Source of the DNA: Elusimicrobiota bacterium
Lineage (GTDB): Bacteria; Elusimicrobiota; Elusimicrobia; UBA1565
Assembly: GCA_016212885.1 (NCBI GenBank)
Contig: JACRDO010000103.1
Span: forward strand, 1 to 39,254
Direction of reading: 5' to 3'
Length of the DNA: 39,254 nt
The translations under genes and the position numbers were made by a program. How positions within the stretch are numbered: the stretch's first letter is position 1; each line of letters opens with the position of its first letter. Below the pieces are notes generated by a model. The model was not told where the DNA came from, did not search any database, and saw only the letters and a program-made list of their open reading frames with translations. Shown piece by piece: positions 9,541 through 16,629 of this stretch.

Positions 9541-9675
9541 ATGGGCGTCGAGCTAACTTATTGCAGATGGACGCTGGACACACGTGAATATGTGATCTCA
9601 CTGGAGTTCGAAGACGATAAGCTGACCAAGATTAGAGTGGCGGACTGGAAGAAGATCCCAAGCTTGGCTGAGTAG
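9541..9675 (+). CDS. Possible 44-residue small protein
   Basis: A short frame from the ATG at 9541, with GAGGA about 7 bases upstream, to the TAG at 9673-9675. The product begins MGVELTYCRW and continues with a beta-strand-like, charged sequence ending IPSLAE. It is downstream of the good promoter at 9427-9455, which supports expression. Codon use is less GC-biased than in the neighbours, so it may be acquired or a remnant of a larger gene. An alternative start at 9481 has no ribosome site. Not recognised. Confidence 0.4.
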   Translation: MGVELTYCRWTLDTREYVISLEFEDDKLTKIRVADWKKIPSLAE

Positions 9676-9722
9676 GCTCTAAGGCCCCGATTCGTAACCC
9701 CAAAATATCCCGCTTGAGCTTG

Positions 9723-9752
9723 TTGGTCACCCGTTTTTTTAATTGCTAGAAT
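9723..9752 (+). promoter_or_regulatory. gapA promoter candidate
   Basis: TTGGTC at 9723-9728, an 18-base spacer with a T-run, and an extended -10 (TGC-TAGAAT) at 9744-9752. Transcription would start about 25 bases before gapA, leaving room for the AAGGAGG ribosome site at 9770-9776. Confidence 0.5.
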
Positions 9753-9784
9753 CGGATGGCCGTCACCTTTAAGGAGGCTTCAAC

Positions 9785-10804
9785 ATGGCGATCAAAATTG
9801 GCATCAACGGTTTCGGACGCATCGGACGGCTCATGGTCCGCGCGGGCATCAAGAACCCGGACATCGAGTTCACGGCGATCAACGACCTCTTCGGCCCCGA
9901 CACGCTCGCCCACCTCTTCAAGTACGACTCCACCTTCGGCGCCTACCCCGGGACGGTGGAGGCCCAGGGACCTGCCATCGTCATCGACGGCAAGAAGATC
10001 GAGATCACGGCCGAGAAGGAGCCCGCGAACCTGCCGTGGAAGAAGCTCGGGGTGGATGTCGTCATCGAGTCCACCGGCAAGTTCACCGAGGCGGAGAAGG
10101 CGAAGGCCCACCTCGCCGCCGGCGCCAAGAAGGTCATCATCTCGGCCCCGGCCAAGGGCGAGGACCTCACCATGTGCATGGGCATCAACGAGGACATGTA
10201 CGACCCGGACAAGCACCACGTCCTCTCCAACGCCTCCTGCACGACGAACTGCCTGGCTCCGCTCGTGAAGGTCCTGCATCAGAAGTGGGGCGTCAAGAGC
10301 GGCTTGATGACCACCATCCACTCCTACACCAACGACCAGGTCATCCTCGACTTCCCGCACAAAAAGGACCTGCGCCGCGCCCGCGCGGCCGGCCAGAGCA
10401 TGATCCCCACCTCCACCGGCGCCGCCAAGGCCATCGGCCTCGTCATGCCCGAGATGAAGGGCAGGATGACCGGGGTCGCGATCCGCGTCCCCACGCCGGA
10501 CGTCTCCCTCGTGGACCTCGCCGCGATCCTCGAGAAGCCCGCGGCCAAGGAGGAGATCAACGCCGCCTTCAAGGAAGCCGCCTCCTCCGGGAAGCTCAAG
10601 GGCTATCTGGTCTACAACGACGCGCCGCTCGTCTCCAAGGACTTCACCGGCAACCCGGCCTCCTGCATCTTCGACTCCACCATGACCGATGTCAGCGGAA
10701 GCCTCGTGAAGGTCTTCGGCTGGTACGACAACGAGTGGGGCTACTCGATGCGGCTGGTGGACATGACGGCCTTCATCGCCGGGAAGATGAAGGTGGCGGC
10801 CTAA
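9785..10804 (+). CDS. gapA: Glyceraldehyde-3-phosphate dehydrogenase, type I
   Basis: 339 residues, the usual length. The enzyme oxidises glyceraldehyde 3-phosphate to 1,3-bisphosphoglycerate with NAD in glycolysis. Visible motifs are the N-terminal Rossmann fingerprint (INGFGRIGR, residues 7-15), the catalytic Cys152 in SNASCTTNCLAP, and the WYDNEWGYS motif near the C-terminus. The start has a strong AAGGAGG site 8 bases upstream. It is followed 40 bases later by pgk, which uses its product, and the pair is probably one operon. Confidence 0.97.
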   Translation: MAIKIGINGFGRIGRLMVRAGIKNPDIEFTAINDLFGPDTLAHLFKYDSTFGAYPGTVEAQGPAIVIDGKKIEITAEKEPANLPWKKLGVDVVIESTGKFTEAEKAKAHLAAGAKKVIISAPAKGEDLTMCMGINEDMYDPDKHHVLSNASCTTNCLAPLVKVLHQKWGVKSGLMTTIHSYTNDQVILDFPHKKDLRRARAAGQSMIPTSTGAAKAIGLVMPEMKGRMTGVAIRVPTPDVSLVDLAAILEKPAAKEEINAAFKEAASSGKLKGYLVYNDAPLVSKDFTGNPASCIFDSTMTDVSGSLVKVFGWYDNEWGYSMRLVDMTAFIAGKMKVAA

Positions 10805-10844
10805 GCCCGACGCGCAACCCGACGCGAAGGGAGGATCCGAGCAC

Positions 10845-12056
10845 ATGGAAGACAAGGCTCTCAAGGTGAGGCGGCTTCAGGAGATGGACGTCCAGGGCAA
10901 GCGCGTGCTCGTGCGCGTGGACTACAACGTGCCCCTCAAGGGCGAGAAGGTCTTAGACAACACCCGCATCCGAGAGACCCTCCCGACGCTCAAGCGCCTC
11001 ATCGAGGCCGAGGCGAAGATCGTCCTGATCGCGCACCTCGGACGGCCGAAGGGCAAGCCGGAGGGCAAGCACAGCCTCAAGCCGGTGGCCGCGGAGCTGG
11101 AGAAGCTCTCGAAGTACAAGGTCAACTTCGCGGCGGACTGCATCGGCGAGGCGGCCGATTCCGTGGTGTCGAAGCTCTCGGGCGGAGAGATCGCCCTGCT
11201 CGAGAACCTGCGCTTCCACCCCGAAGAGGAGAAGAACGACGCGGGCTTCGCCAAGCAGCTCGCCAAGCACGGCGAGCTCTTCATCCAGGAAGCGTTCGGC
11301 GCCATCCACCGCGCGCACGCCTCAACGACCGGCGTGGCGAAGTTCCTGCCGGGCTGCATCGGCCTGCTGGTGCAGAAGGAGCTCGAATTCCTGGACCGGG
11401 TCATCAACAACCCTCAGAGGCCCTTCCTGGCCATCCTGGGCGGCGCGAAGGTCTCCGACAAGATCGGCGTGACCCTGCGCCTGCTCGACCGCGTCGACGG
11501 CATGCTCATCGGCGGGGCGATGTGCTACACCTTCCTGCAGGCGCAGGGGGTGTCCATCGGCAAGTCGCTCTTGGAGGCTGAGCGGGTGGAGGACGCCAAG
11601 CGCATCATCGAGAAGGCCTACTCCAAGGAGGTCGAGCTGCTCCTGCCCGCCGACCACCTGGCCGTCAAGGAGATCAAGGAGGACGCCTCCACGCAGCTCA
11701 GCCAGGGCATGGCCGTGCCGGAAGGCTGGATCGGGGTCGACATCGGGCCGCGGAGCATCGAGATCTTCCAGGAGAAGATCGCGGCGGCGAAGACCATCTT
11801 CTGGAACGGCCCGATGGGCATCTTCGAGATGAAGCCCTTCTCCAAGGGGAGCTTCGCCGTCGCCAAGGCGATGGCCGAGGCCACGGCGAAGGGGGCCGTC
11901 ACCATCGTGGGCGGCGGCGACAGCCTGGCCGTGCTGGGCCAGGCGGGACTCTCGGGCAAGATGTCGCACTGCTCGACAGGGGGCGGCGCGAGCCTGGAGT
12001 TCCTCGAGGGCAAGCTGCTGCCCGGGCTGGCTGCGCTCTCCAAAGAACAGCCCTGA
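10845..12056 (+). CDS. pgk: Phosphoglycerate kinase
   Basis: 403 residues. The enzyme transfers phosphate from 1,3-bisphosphoglycerate to ADP, giving ATP. Seen are the N-terminal substrate loop (RVLVRVDYNVPLKG), the AHLGRPKG motif, ENLRFHPEEEKND, and the C-terminal nucleotide-binding GGGDSLAV and SHCSTGGGASLEFLEG motifs. The ATG at 10845 is preceded by GGGAGG; the conserved fold starts a few residues later, near MDVQGKRVLV. It follows gapA directly, the standard glycolytic pairing. Confidence 0.97.
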   Translation: MEDKALKVRRLQEMDVQGKRVLVRVDYNVPLKGEKVLDNTRIRETLPTLKRLIEAEAKIVLIAHLGRPKGKPEGKHSLKPVAAELEKLSKYKVNFAADCIGEAADSVVSKLSGGEIALLENLRFHPEEEKNDAGFAKQLAKHGELFIQEAFGAIHRAHASTTGVAKFLPGCIGLLVQKELEFLDRVINNPQRPFLAILGGAKVSDKIGVTLRLLDRVDGMLIGGAMCYTFLQAQGVSIGKSLLEAERVEDAKRIIEKAYSKEVELLLPADHLAVKEIKEDASTQLSQGMAVPEGWIGVDIGPRSIEIFQEKIAAAKTIFWNGPMGIFEMKPFSKGSFAVAKAMAEATAKGAVTIVGGGDSLAVLGQAGLSGKMSHCSTGGGASLEFLEGKLLPGLAALSKEQP

Positions 12057-12071
12057 GAGCGCCAATTTAGG

Positions 12072-12077
12072 TATAAT
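12072..12077 (+). promoter_or_regulatory. TATAAT -10 box of secG, 8 bases from the ATG
   Basis: A perfect TATAAT ends 8 bases before the secG ATG. A start point 6-8 bases downstream would fall at the start codon, giving a leaderless or nearly leaderless mRNA. No good -35 is seen at 16-18 bases and no Shine-Dalgarno lies in between. Confidence 0.5.
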
Positions 12078-12085
12078 TTGCCCCT

Positions 12086-12481
12086 ATGTACGGGTTCCTG
12101 CTCGCGATCCATCTGACCGTCTGCATCCTGATGATCCTCATCATCCTCCTGCAGGCGGGCCGGGGGGCGGGCCTGTCGGTCTTCGGAAGCAGCGGAGAAG
12201 CCGTCTTCGCCTCCCCTTCGGGCTCGTCCTTCCTGAAGAAGTTCACGGCGATACTGGCCGCCACCTTCGCGGTGACATCGCTGATGCTCACGCTGCTCTC
12301 GGGCCGGTTCGGCAACCGGAGCGTGACGCGCGGGCCCGTCCGCCTGCCGGCCTCCATACCGGGCCAACAGCAGCCGGGTCCCGCACCCGGCTCAAAAGCG
12401 CCGGCCGCGGCCCAGCCTTCGGCGAAGCAGGAGCCGCCGATAGTCGAGAAGCAGGAGGCTCCCAAGCCGGAGAAGAAGTAG
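12086..12481 (+). CDS. secG: Preprotein translocase subunit SecG
   Basis: 131 residues. SecG is the small accessory subunit of the SecYEG channel in the inner membrane. It has the expected two membrane helices (about residues 3-24 and 52-72) joined by the conserved loop with LLQAGRGAGLS and FGSSGEAVFA, then FLKKFT. A Pro/Ala/Gln/Lys-rich cytosolic tail of about 55 residues follows, a common extension. It lies 29 bases after pgk and just before tRNA-Leu, a gene order seen in many bacteria (pgk or tpiA then secG then tRNA-Leu). Confidence 0.93.
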   Translation: MYGFLLAIHLTVCILMILIILLQAGRGAGLSVFGSSGEAVFASPSGSSFLKKFTAILAATFAVTSLMLTLLSGRFGNRSVTRGPVRLPASIPGQQQPGPAPGSKAPAAAQPSAKQEPPIVEKQEAPKPEKK

Positions 12482-12489
12482 TCCCAAAC

Positions 12490-12571
12490 GCGCGGGTGGC
12501 GGAACTGGCAGACGCGTACGTTTGAGGGGCGTATGGGGAAACCCGTGTGGGTTCAAGTCCCACCCCGCGCA
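12490..12571 (+). tRNA. tRNA-Leu (anticodon GAG)
   Basis: An 82-base cloverleaf. The acceptor arms GCGCGGG (12490-12496) and CCCGCGC (12564-12570) pair fully. The D arm is GCG/CGC, the anticodon stem TACGT/GCGTA with loop TTGAGGG gives anticodon GAG, there is a long variable arm (class II), and the T arm is GTGGG/CCCAC around TTCAAGT. The discriminator is A. CCA is not encoded. It lies 8 bases after secG and is probably cotranscribed. Confidence 0.93.
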
Positions 12572-12662
12572 AAAACTTAGCAAAGATAAGGATAATCCGA
12601 GAGCCGCCGGCCTCCGAACGAGGTCGGCGCCTTCGCGTTATGGGGCGCCATGGGAGCACGGA

Positions 12663-12818
12663 TCAATGTTTCGCCTTGGCGAGCAAGGGCTCCAAGGCCA
12701 AGCACGTGCCTATCAACTTGCCGTCTACGAGAACAGCATATTGATCGGCGGCGCGGTCGAGTTTCAGCTTGAGATAAGCCTGAAGATTATGGAAATTATC
12801 TTGTGTGGTAAAAGGCAA
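12663..12818 (-). CDS. Small hypothetical protein, TTG start
   Basis: A 51-residue frame starting at TTG (12816-12818), with AAGGAA about 8 bases upstream and a stop just beyond. The sequence (N-terminal amphipathic helix, then AVLVDGKLIGTCLALEPLLAKAKH) has the shape of the small DUF5678-like proteins, which carry a short beta-hairpin with DGKVIG followed by a helix. This is a by-eye resemblance only. It lies in AT-richer DNA between tRNA-Leu and the HicB-like gene, with no recognisable partner. It may be part of an eroded acquired segment. Confidence 0.4.
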   Translation of the reverse strand: MPFTTQDNFHNLQAYLKLKLDRAADQYAVLVDGKLIGTCLALEPLLAKAKH

Positions 12819-13099
12819 TGACCAATTCCTTCACAAGGCAGCGGAGATCTGCCGAGCGCCGGCATTCGTGAATCTGAGCGCCATGCATGTTGGTTAAGCG
12901 ATTGATGACGGCCTTGCGATTACGCGCGATAGCGCGCACGGGGCGTCCTGTGCCCATCGCGACGCCGAGCTACAACAGTACGTTTCAGTTGACGTCGTCG
13001 TCAGCGCCGTTTGGGACGGAAAGATCGAAGATGGCAAGGTCGCAAATTTCGAAGAATTTTATTAGTTTGGCCGGTCGAACCGGGACTAGGCGGGGCACT
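12819..13099. other. Gene-poor, AT-richer remnant region
   Basis: 281 bases with no convincing intact gene. Two short frames look eroded rather than random: a plus-strand piece ending near 13064 (DGKIEDGKVANFEEFY), which faintly recalls the C-terminal strand and helix of SnoaL/NTF2-like proteins, and a 53-residue reverse-strand frame of basic composition just upstream of the small gene at 12663-12818. The base composition differs from the flanking genes. Confidence 0.35.
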
Positions 13100-13444
13100 T
13101 CACGCCGCCGCCGGAATCGACACGTTCATCTGGCGACGGGCCAAAATATGGGTGGGAATGTTCCTCTGTATCCGCCCGGGCTGCTCGCTCAGACGGGGGA
13201 CGGTATAGCGTTTGTTCTCGGACTTCGTCCATCCGAGTTCGTGCAGCGCCTTGTCAAGCGTGCCCATCTCGACGAGCTCGGTGAAGAACAGCTGGACGGC
13301 GTGGCCGAGGCGCCGGACGGCCTCGGATTGGTTCCGGCCGCAGGAGCCCAGGTTCAGGGCGGGAGTATAGGCCACGATCATGCCGTCTTCCCTGATCAGA
13401 ATTACGGGCAACGCTACCTTGCACTCGAAGCGTATTTCTGGCAT
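13100..13444 (-). CDS. HicB-like protein without a HicA partner
   Basis: 114 residues starting at the ATG at 13442-13444, with GGAGG about 12 bases upstream. The N-terminal half (EIRFECKVALPVIL, then EDGMIVAYTPALNLGSCG, then NQSEAVRRLGHAVQLFF) has the strand-strand-helix pattern of the HicB antitoxin degraded-RNase-H fold. The C-terminal part is basic and may bind DNA. HicB proteins normally neutralise a short HicA RNase, but none is found within a kilobase on either side. It could be an orphan regulator or the survivor of a decayed pair. It has its own well-formed promoter. Confidence 0.6.
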   Translation of the reverse strand: MPEIRFECKVALPVILIREDGMIVAYTPALNLGSCGRNQSEAVRRLGHAVQLFFTELVEMGTLDKALHELGWTKSENKRYTVPRLSEQPGRIQRNIPTHILARRQMNVSIPAAA

Positions 13445-13468
13445 GGGGAGGTTCAATCCTCCGTCCAT

Positions 13469-13497
13469 AGTATAGAGTCTTGCCTTGGGGGCGTCAA
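13469..13497 (-). promoter_or_regulatory. Promoter of the HicB-like gene
   Basis: On the reverse strand TTGACG (13497-13492), a 17-base spacer and TATACT (13474-13469). The predicted start lies about 20 bases before the ATG at 13444. The -35 region sits just beyond the end of the upstream EamA gene. Confidence 0.65.
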
Positions 13498-13512
13498 TAC
13501 CACGCGCTTCGC

Positions 13513-14385
13513 CTATCCCCGCTCCGTCAAGAAGACTCCGGAGAGGACCATCACCGACCCCGCGGCCAGGCCCCAGCCGACCTGTTCGCCGAGGAAGAGC
13601 CAAGCCGCGGCGTAGGTCATCGGAGGGATGGCGTAGAGATAGACCCCCACCTTCTGCGATTCTGTCCGCTCCAGCGCGCGGAAGTAGAGCAGGGTCGCGG
13701 CGAAGGAACAGGTCAAGCCCAGGAAGCCTATCGCAAGCCAGGACATCCAGGAGATGGCTCCAAGCGTCGCGCCGCGCCAGCGCAGCTCCGCCCAAGCGAC
13801 GGGCAGCATGGTGACGGCGCCCAGGATCGTCGCGGCGCCGGTGACGGCCAGCGCTCCCAATTCTTCGCTCAGCTTCTTTCCGCAGACGGTGAACAAGGCC
13901 CAGAGGAAGATGCTCGCGAACACGAGCAGGTCGCCTGCGAGGTGCGAGCGGAGCTCGGCGCAGAGGAGCGCGCCCGGTCCCATGGAAAGGATCACCCCGG
14001 CGCAAGCCAGCAGGATGCCCAGGACCTTGCGGCCGCTCAAGCGCTCTCCCAAGAAGAACGCGGCGATGAGAGCGATGCAGACGGGACAGGTGACCGCGTA
14101 GAGGGAGGCGTTTGAAGCGCTGGTGAACTGCAGGCCCGCGGTCTGTGTTCCGTAGTGGAGGCTCGTCCCGGCGAGGCTTAAGGCGAAGAGTTGCCAGAGG
14201 AGCCGGGGGCTCCAGGCGAACGCCGGCCAGCCGCGCAGCGCGAACCAGGCGATGAAGCAAAGCGCGGAGAGGACGAGCCGGAGGGCCGCGACGCTCAGCG
14301 GCGGGGCGGTTTCGAGAGCGACCTTGCTCGCGATGAAAGAGAGCGCCCAGAGAGCGCAGGCGGCCCAAAGGCCCGGCCGCCGCAT
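13513..14385 (-). CDS. EamA/DMT-family transporter
   Basis: 290 residues made almost wholly of ten hydrophobic helices in two repeated halves of five, the plan of the drug/metabolite transporter superfamily (EamA). Both halves end in the typical FFLGE/LFLGEQ motif (about residues 115 and 267). EamA proteins export amino acids, metabolites or drugs, and the substrate cannot be read here. It begins 1 base after the radical SAM gene's stop, so the two are translationally linked. The transporter might export or import something tied to that enzyme. Confidence 0.85.
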   Translation of the reverse strand: MRRPGLWAACALWALSFIASKVALETAPPLSVAALRLVLSALCFIAWFALRGWPAFAWSPRLLWQLFALSLAGTSLHYGTQTAGLQFTSASNASLYAVTCPVCIALIAAFFLGERLSGRKVLGILLACAGVILSMGPGALLCAELRSHLAGDLLVFASIFLWALFTVCGKKLSEELGALAVTGAATILGAVTMLPVAWAELRWRGATLGAISWMSWLAIGFLGLTCSFAATLLYFRALERTESQKVGVYLYAIPPMTYAAAWLFLGEQVGWGLAAGSVMVLSGVFLTERG

Positions 14386-14386
14386 C

Positions 14387-15892
14387 CTAGAGCGGCTTCG
14401 CGGCCCACTGGGCCGGCATGTCGGGCTTGCGGGTGAGCGCTCTCATGCGGAATGGGCTGGCGAGCAGCCGGAGGATATCGGTCAGCTTCATGTAGCGCGA
14501 AAGGGTGCGCAGGAGCCGGAGTGTGCGCAGCGGCCGCCAGATGAGCCTGCGCGCGAAGAGCAGGGCGTAGCCCTTCATCCGCGCGCGGTTGACCGCGGCG
14601 CTGGGCAGGGCCGTGGGGTCGATGTCGGAGCATTTGAACCATTTGTGCCAGTCCAGCGCGTCGTTGATGATGCCGCGGCCCACGTATTCCTGCCACAGAG
14701 GCGTTCCCCGGTAGGCGCAGAGACGGTTGAAGCCGAAAGTGTCGAGGCCCAGGCGGGCCGCGAAGTGGAAGCTCTGAAGGATGTCCTTCTCGGTTTCTCC
14801 AGGGGAGCCGATCACGAAGAAGCCGTGCACCCGGGCTATGCCGTTGCGCTTGGACTCGGCCACCGCGTGCTCCACCTGGGCGAGGGTCTGGCGCTTGCGG
14901 AGACGGTCGAGGACCTTCTGGCAGCCCGACTCGACGCCGAAGGCGAGGAAATCGCAGCGGGCCTTTTTCATGATCGGCAGCTGGTCCACGGCGGCCGAAT
15001 CCACCCGGCCTTCGCAGCCCCAATGGAACCTGAGCCCGCGTTCGATGATGCCGTCGCAGATCTCGCTGATGCGCCGGCGCTGGAGCATGAAATGGTCGTC
15101 CGTCAGGTAGATGGAGCGGTAGCCCGCGGCGTCGAGCTCTTCCATCTCCCGCAGCACATGGCCCGCGGAGCGGGCGCGCCACTTGCCCTGCGAGATGGAG
15201 GGGATGTCGCAGTAGATGCAGGAGAAGGGACAGCCGCGGGAAGTCTGTACGGTGCAGAACCTGTCCAGCGAGAGGACCGCCGGAACGTCCAAGGGGAGGG
15301 ATTCGATGTAGTCTATGGGCAGGGAGGTCCGGTCCGGAAAGGGATAGGCGTCGAGGTCTTTGATCAGGGGACGCGCGGGATTGCGGACCACCTCTGCGTT
15401 CCTGCGCCACACAAGGCCCGCCACGGAGCCGAGGTCCCCGAGGCGGCTCAGGTATTCGGGAAGGAGGTCTTCTCCCTCGCCCACTCCCACGCTGTCGATG
15501 CAAGGGCAGTCGCGCAGGATGTGGTCCGCGCTCATGGAGGCGAAAGGCCCCCCGATGATGATCGGCACTTGGGGCGCCCTGCTCTTGATGAGCTCGGCCA
15601 GCCTCCGCATGGACGGGTAGGTGGTCGCGGAGATGAACGAGAGGCCGACGGCGTCCGGGGGCTTGGCCGCGGCGGCGTCCGCGACGTGCTCCGCCTTCAT
15701 CCGCGGATGGCAGGTGTCGAAGAGCTGCACGTGGTGGCCAGCCCGGCGAAGGACCGGAGCGAGGGTCTGGATGCCCAGAGGGGGAAAAGCCATGACCTTG
15801 AACCGATGGCCGTTTGGAGAAGCTTGGACGAGGGTTTCCGGAAGCGGCCGGCAGAAGTCTTGGTCCCGAACGTCTACGAGGAAGATGTTCAA
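14387..15892 (-). CDS. Cobalamin-binding-domain radical SAM protein (B12-rSAM)
   Basis: 501 residues. An N-terminal Rossmann-like B12-binding domain (about 1-150, with PPLGIQTLAPVLRRAGH and the GGP/GEGE motifs) is followed by a radical SAM barrel with the 4Fe-4S cysteines C221, C225 and C228 (CPFSCIYC), then IYLTDDHF and a C-terminal domain. Members of this class methylate or rearrange lipids, phosphonates, hopanoids or antibiotics; the substrate is unknown. The TTG start at 15890-15892 is chosen because NIFLVDVRD is a normal first strand and a TATAAT lies 8 bases upstream. It is cotranscribed with the EamA transporter. Confidence 0.85.
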   Translation of the reverse strand: MNIFLVDVRDQDFCRPLPETLVQASPNGHRFKVMAFPPLGIQTLAPVLRRAGHHVQLFDTCHPRMKAEHVADAAAAKPPDAVGLSFISATTYPSMRRLAELIKSRAPQVPIIIGGPFASMSADHILRDCPCIDSVGVGEGEDLLPEYLSRLGDLGSVAGLVWRRNAEVVRNPARPLIKDLDAYPFPDRTSLPIDYIESLPLDVPAVLSLDRFCTVQTSRGCPFSCIYCDIPSISQGKWRARSAGHVLREMEELDAAGYRSIYLTDDHFMLQRRRISEICDGIIERGLRFHWGCEGRVDSAAVDQLPIMKKARCDFLAFGVESGCQKVLDRLRKRQTLAQVEHAVAESKRNGIARVHGFFVIGSPGETEKDILQSFHFAARLGLDTFGFNRLCAYRGTPLWQEYVGRGIINDALDWHKWFKCSDIDPTALPSAAVNRARMKGYALLFARRLIWRPLRTLRLLRTLSRYMKLTDILRLLASPFRMRALTRKPDMPAQWAAKPL

Positions 15893-15900
15893 GAAAGAGT

Positions 15901-15906
15901 ATTATA
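15901..15906 (-). promoter_or_regulatory. TATAAT -10 box of the radical SAM gene, 8 bases from its TTG
   Basis: The reverse strand reads TGG-TATAAT, an extended -10, ending 8 bases before the TTG start. No Shine-Dalgarno fits in the gap. The spacing equals that at secG and rsmD, suggesting a leaderless mRNA. Confidence 0.5.
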
Positions 15907-15936
15907 CCAACTTATCGCTTCGGCGGGGGGAGGAAC

Positions 15937-15974
15937 AAAAGCCGGAAGACCCTCTGGAAGGGCCTCCCGGCTTT
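15937..15974 (-). terminator. Rho-independent terminator of the Trp-rich gene
   Basis: Read on the reverse strand, AAAGCCGG pairs with CCGGCTTT, with further pairing inside (AGGCCCT with AGGGTCT, including wobbles) around a loop of about 5 bases. A T-run follows. It lies 15 bases beyond the stop at 15989 and separates that gene from the radical SAM operon. Confidence 0.75.
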
Positions 15975-15988
15975 CTCTTGAGAACGGT

Positions 15989-16554
15989 CTAAGGGCCTAC
16001 TTGCTGATGACGCAGGCCTGCTCGGTCCACCACTCCTTCTTCCAACTCTTGTTCCACCAGGACCGCATGGGCACCAGGGTCTCGGTCTGCCAGCCGGCCT
16101 TGTTCATCTCGGCCACATCGTTGCAGACCTGCTCCCAGTCGCAGCCGCCCGCCCACGTCAGGTAGTCCCAGTCGCCCGGAACCGAGGCGACGCTGGTGAC
16201 CCAGTCCCACTTCTTGAGGTTCTTCATTTCGCCGTTGAGGTGCGGCGAGCGCATGAACACCCAGGCCCCGACCGGCCACTCCCACCACCACTTCCCGTTC
16301 TTCATGCCTTTGTAGACGAAATGAGTCGAGGTGGCCGCGACGCCCTTCATGCCCCGTATCTCGACGACCTTGCCGTAGAGCTCCTCCCAGTTGCGCGCGT
16401 CGAGCCATACCACGAGGCCCCACTTCCCGGTCACCATCCACGCGCCGATGGTCTGCGGCCAAGACTGCACCTTCTTCCAGACGGCCTCGCCGGTCTTCCA
16501 ATCCGACTGGATGAGAAGATAAGCCGAGCGCTGGTCCCATTCATTCCATGCCAT
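15989..16554 (-). CDS. Tryptophan-rich protein with two Lrp/AsnC-like (RAM) domains
   Basis: 185 residues from the ATG at 16552-16554, with GGAGG about 8 bases upstream. Two tandem halves (about 10-85 and 95-175) each show the strand-helix-strand-strand-helix-strand order of the Lrp/AsnC ligand-binding domain: AYLLIQSD... GAWMVTGKWGLVVWLDA... and GAWVFMRSP... SVASVPGDWDYLTWAG.... There is no DNA-binding helix-turn-helix. About 25 of the 185 residues are Trp, far above the roughly 1% usual in proteins, and many sit where the family has other residues. It may bind an aromatic or hydrophobic ligand. Its own promoter and terminator make it a single-gene unit. The domain call is by eye. Confidence 0.65.
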
Positions 16555-16585
16555 GTTCTCCGCCTCCCGTATGAGTCCTGAAGCC

Positions 16586-16614
16586 ATTAGACACGTTTGC
16601 AGCGGAGCCGTCAA
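16586..16614 (-). promoter_or_regulatory. Promoter of the Trp-rich gene
   Basis: Reverse strand TTGACG (16614-16609), a 17-base spacer and TCTAAT (16591-16586). Transcription would start about 25 bases before the ATG at 16554, leaving the GGAGG site in the leader. Confidence 0.5.
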
Positions 16615-16629
16615 GCGGACCCCCGCCCG

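Noticed and set aside
12607-12629. Terminator after tRNA-Leu
   Set aside because: A GCCG-GCCTC/GAGG-CGGC hairpin exists but has no T-run on either strand.
14252-16165. 637-codon plus-strand frame opposite the radical SAM gene
   Set aside because: Shadow frame; crosses the terminator and the 3' part of the Trp-rich gene.
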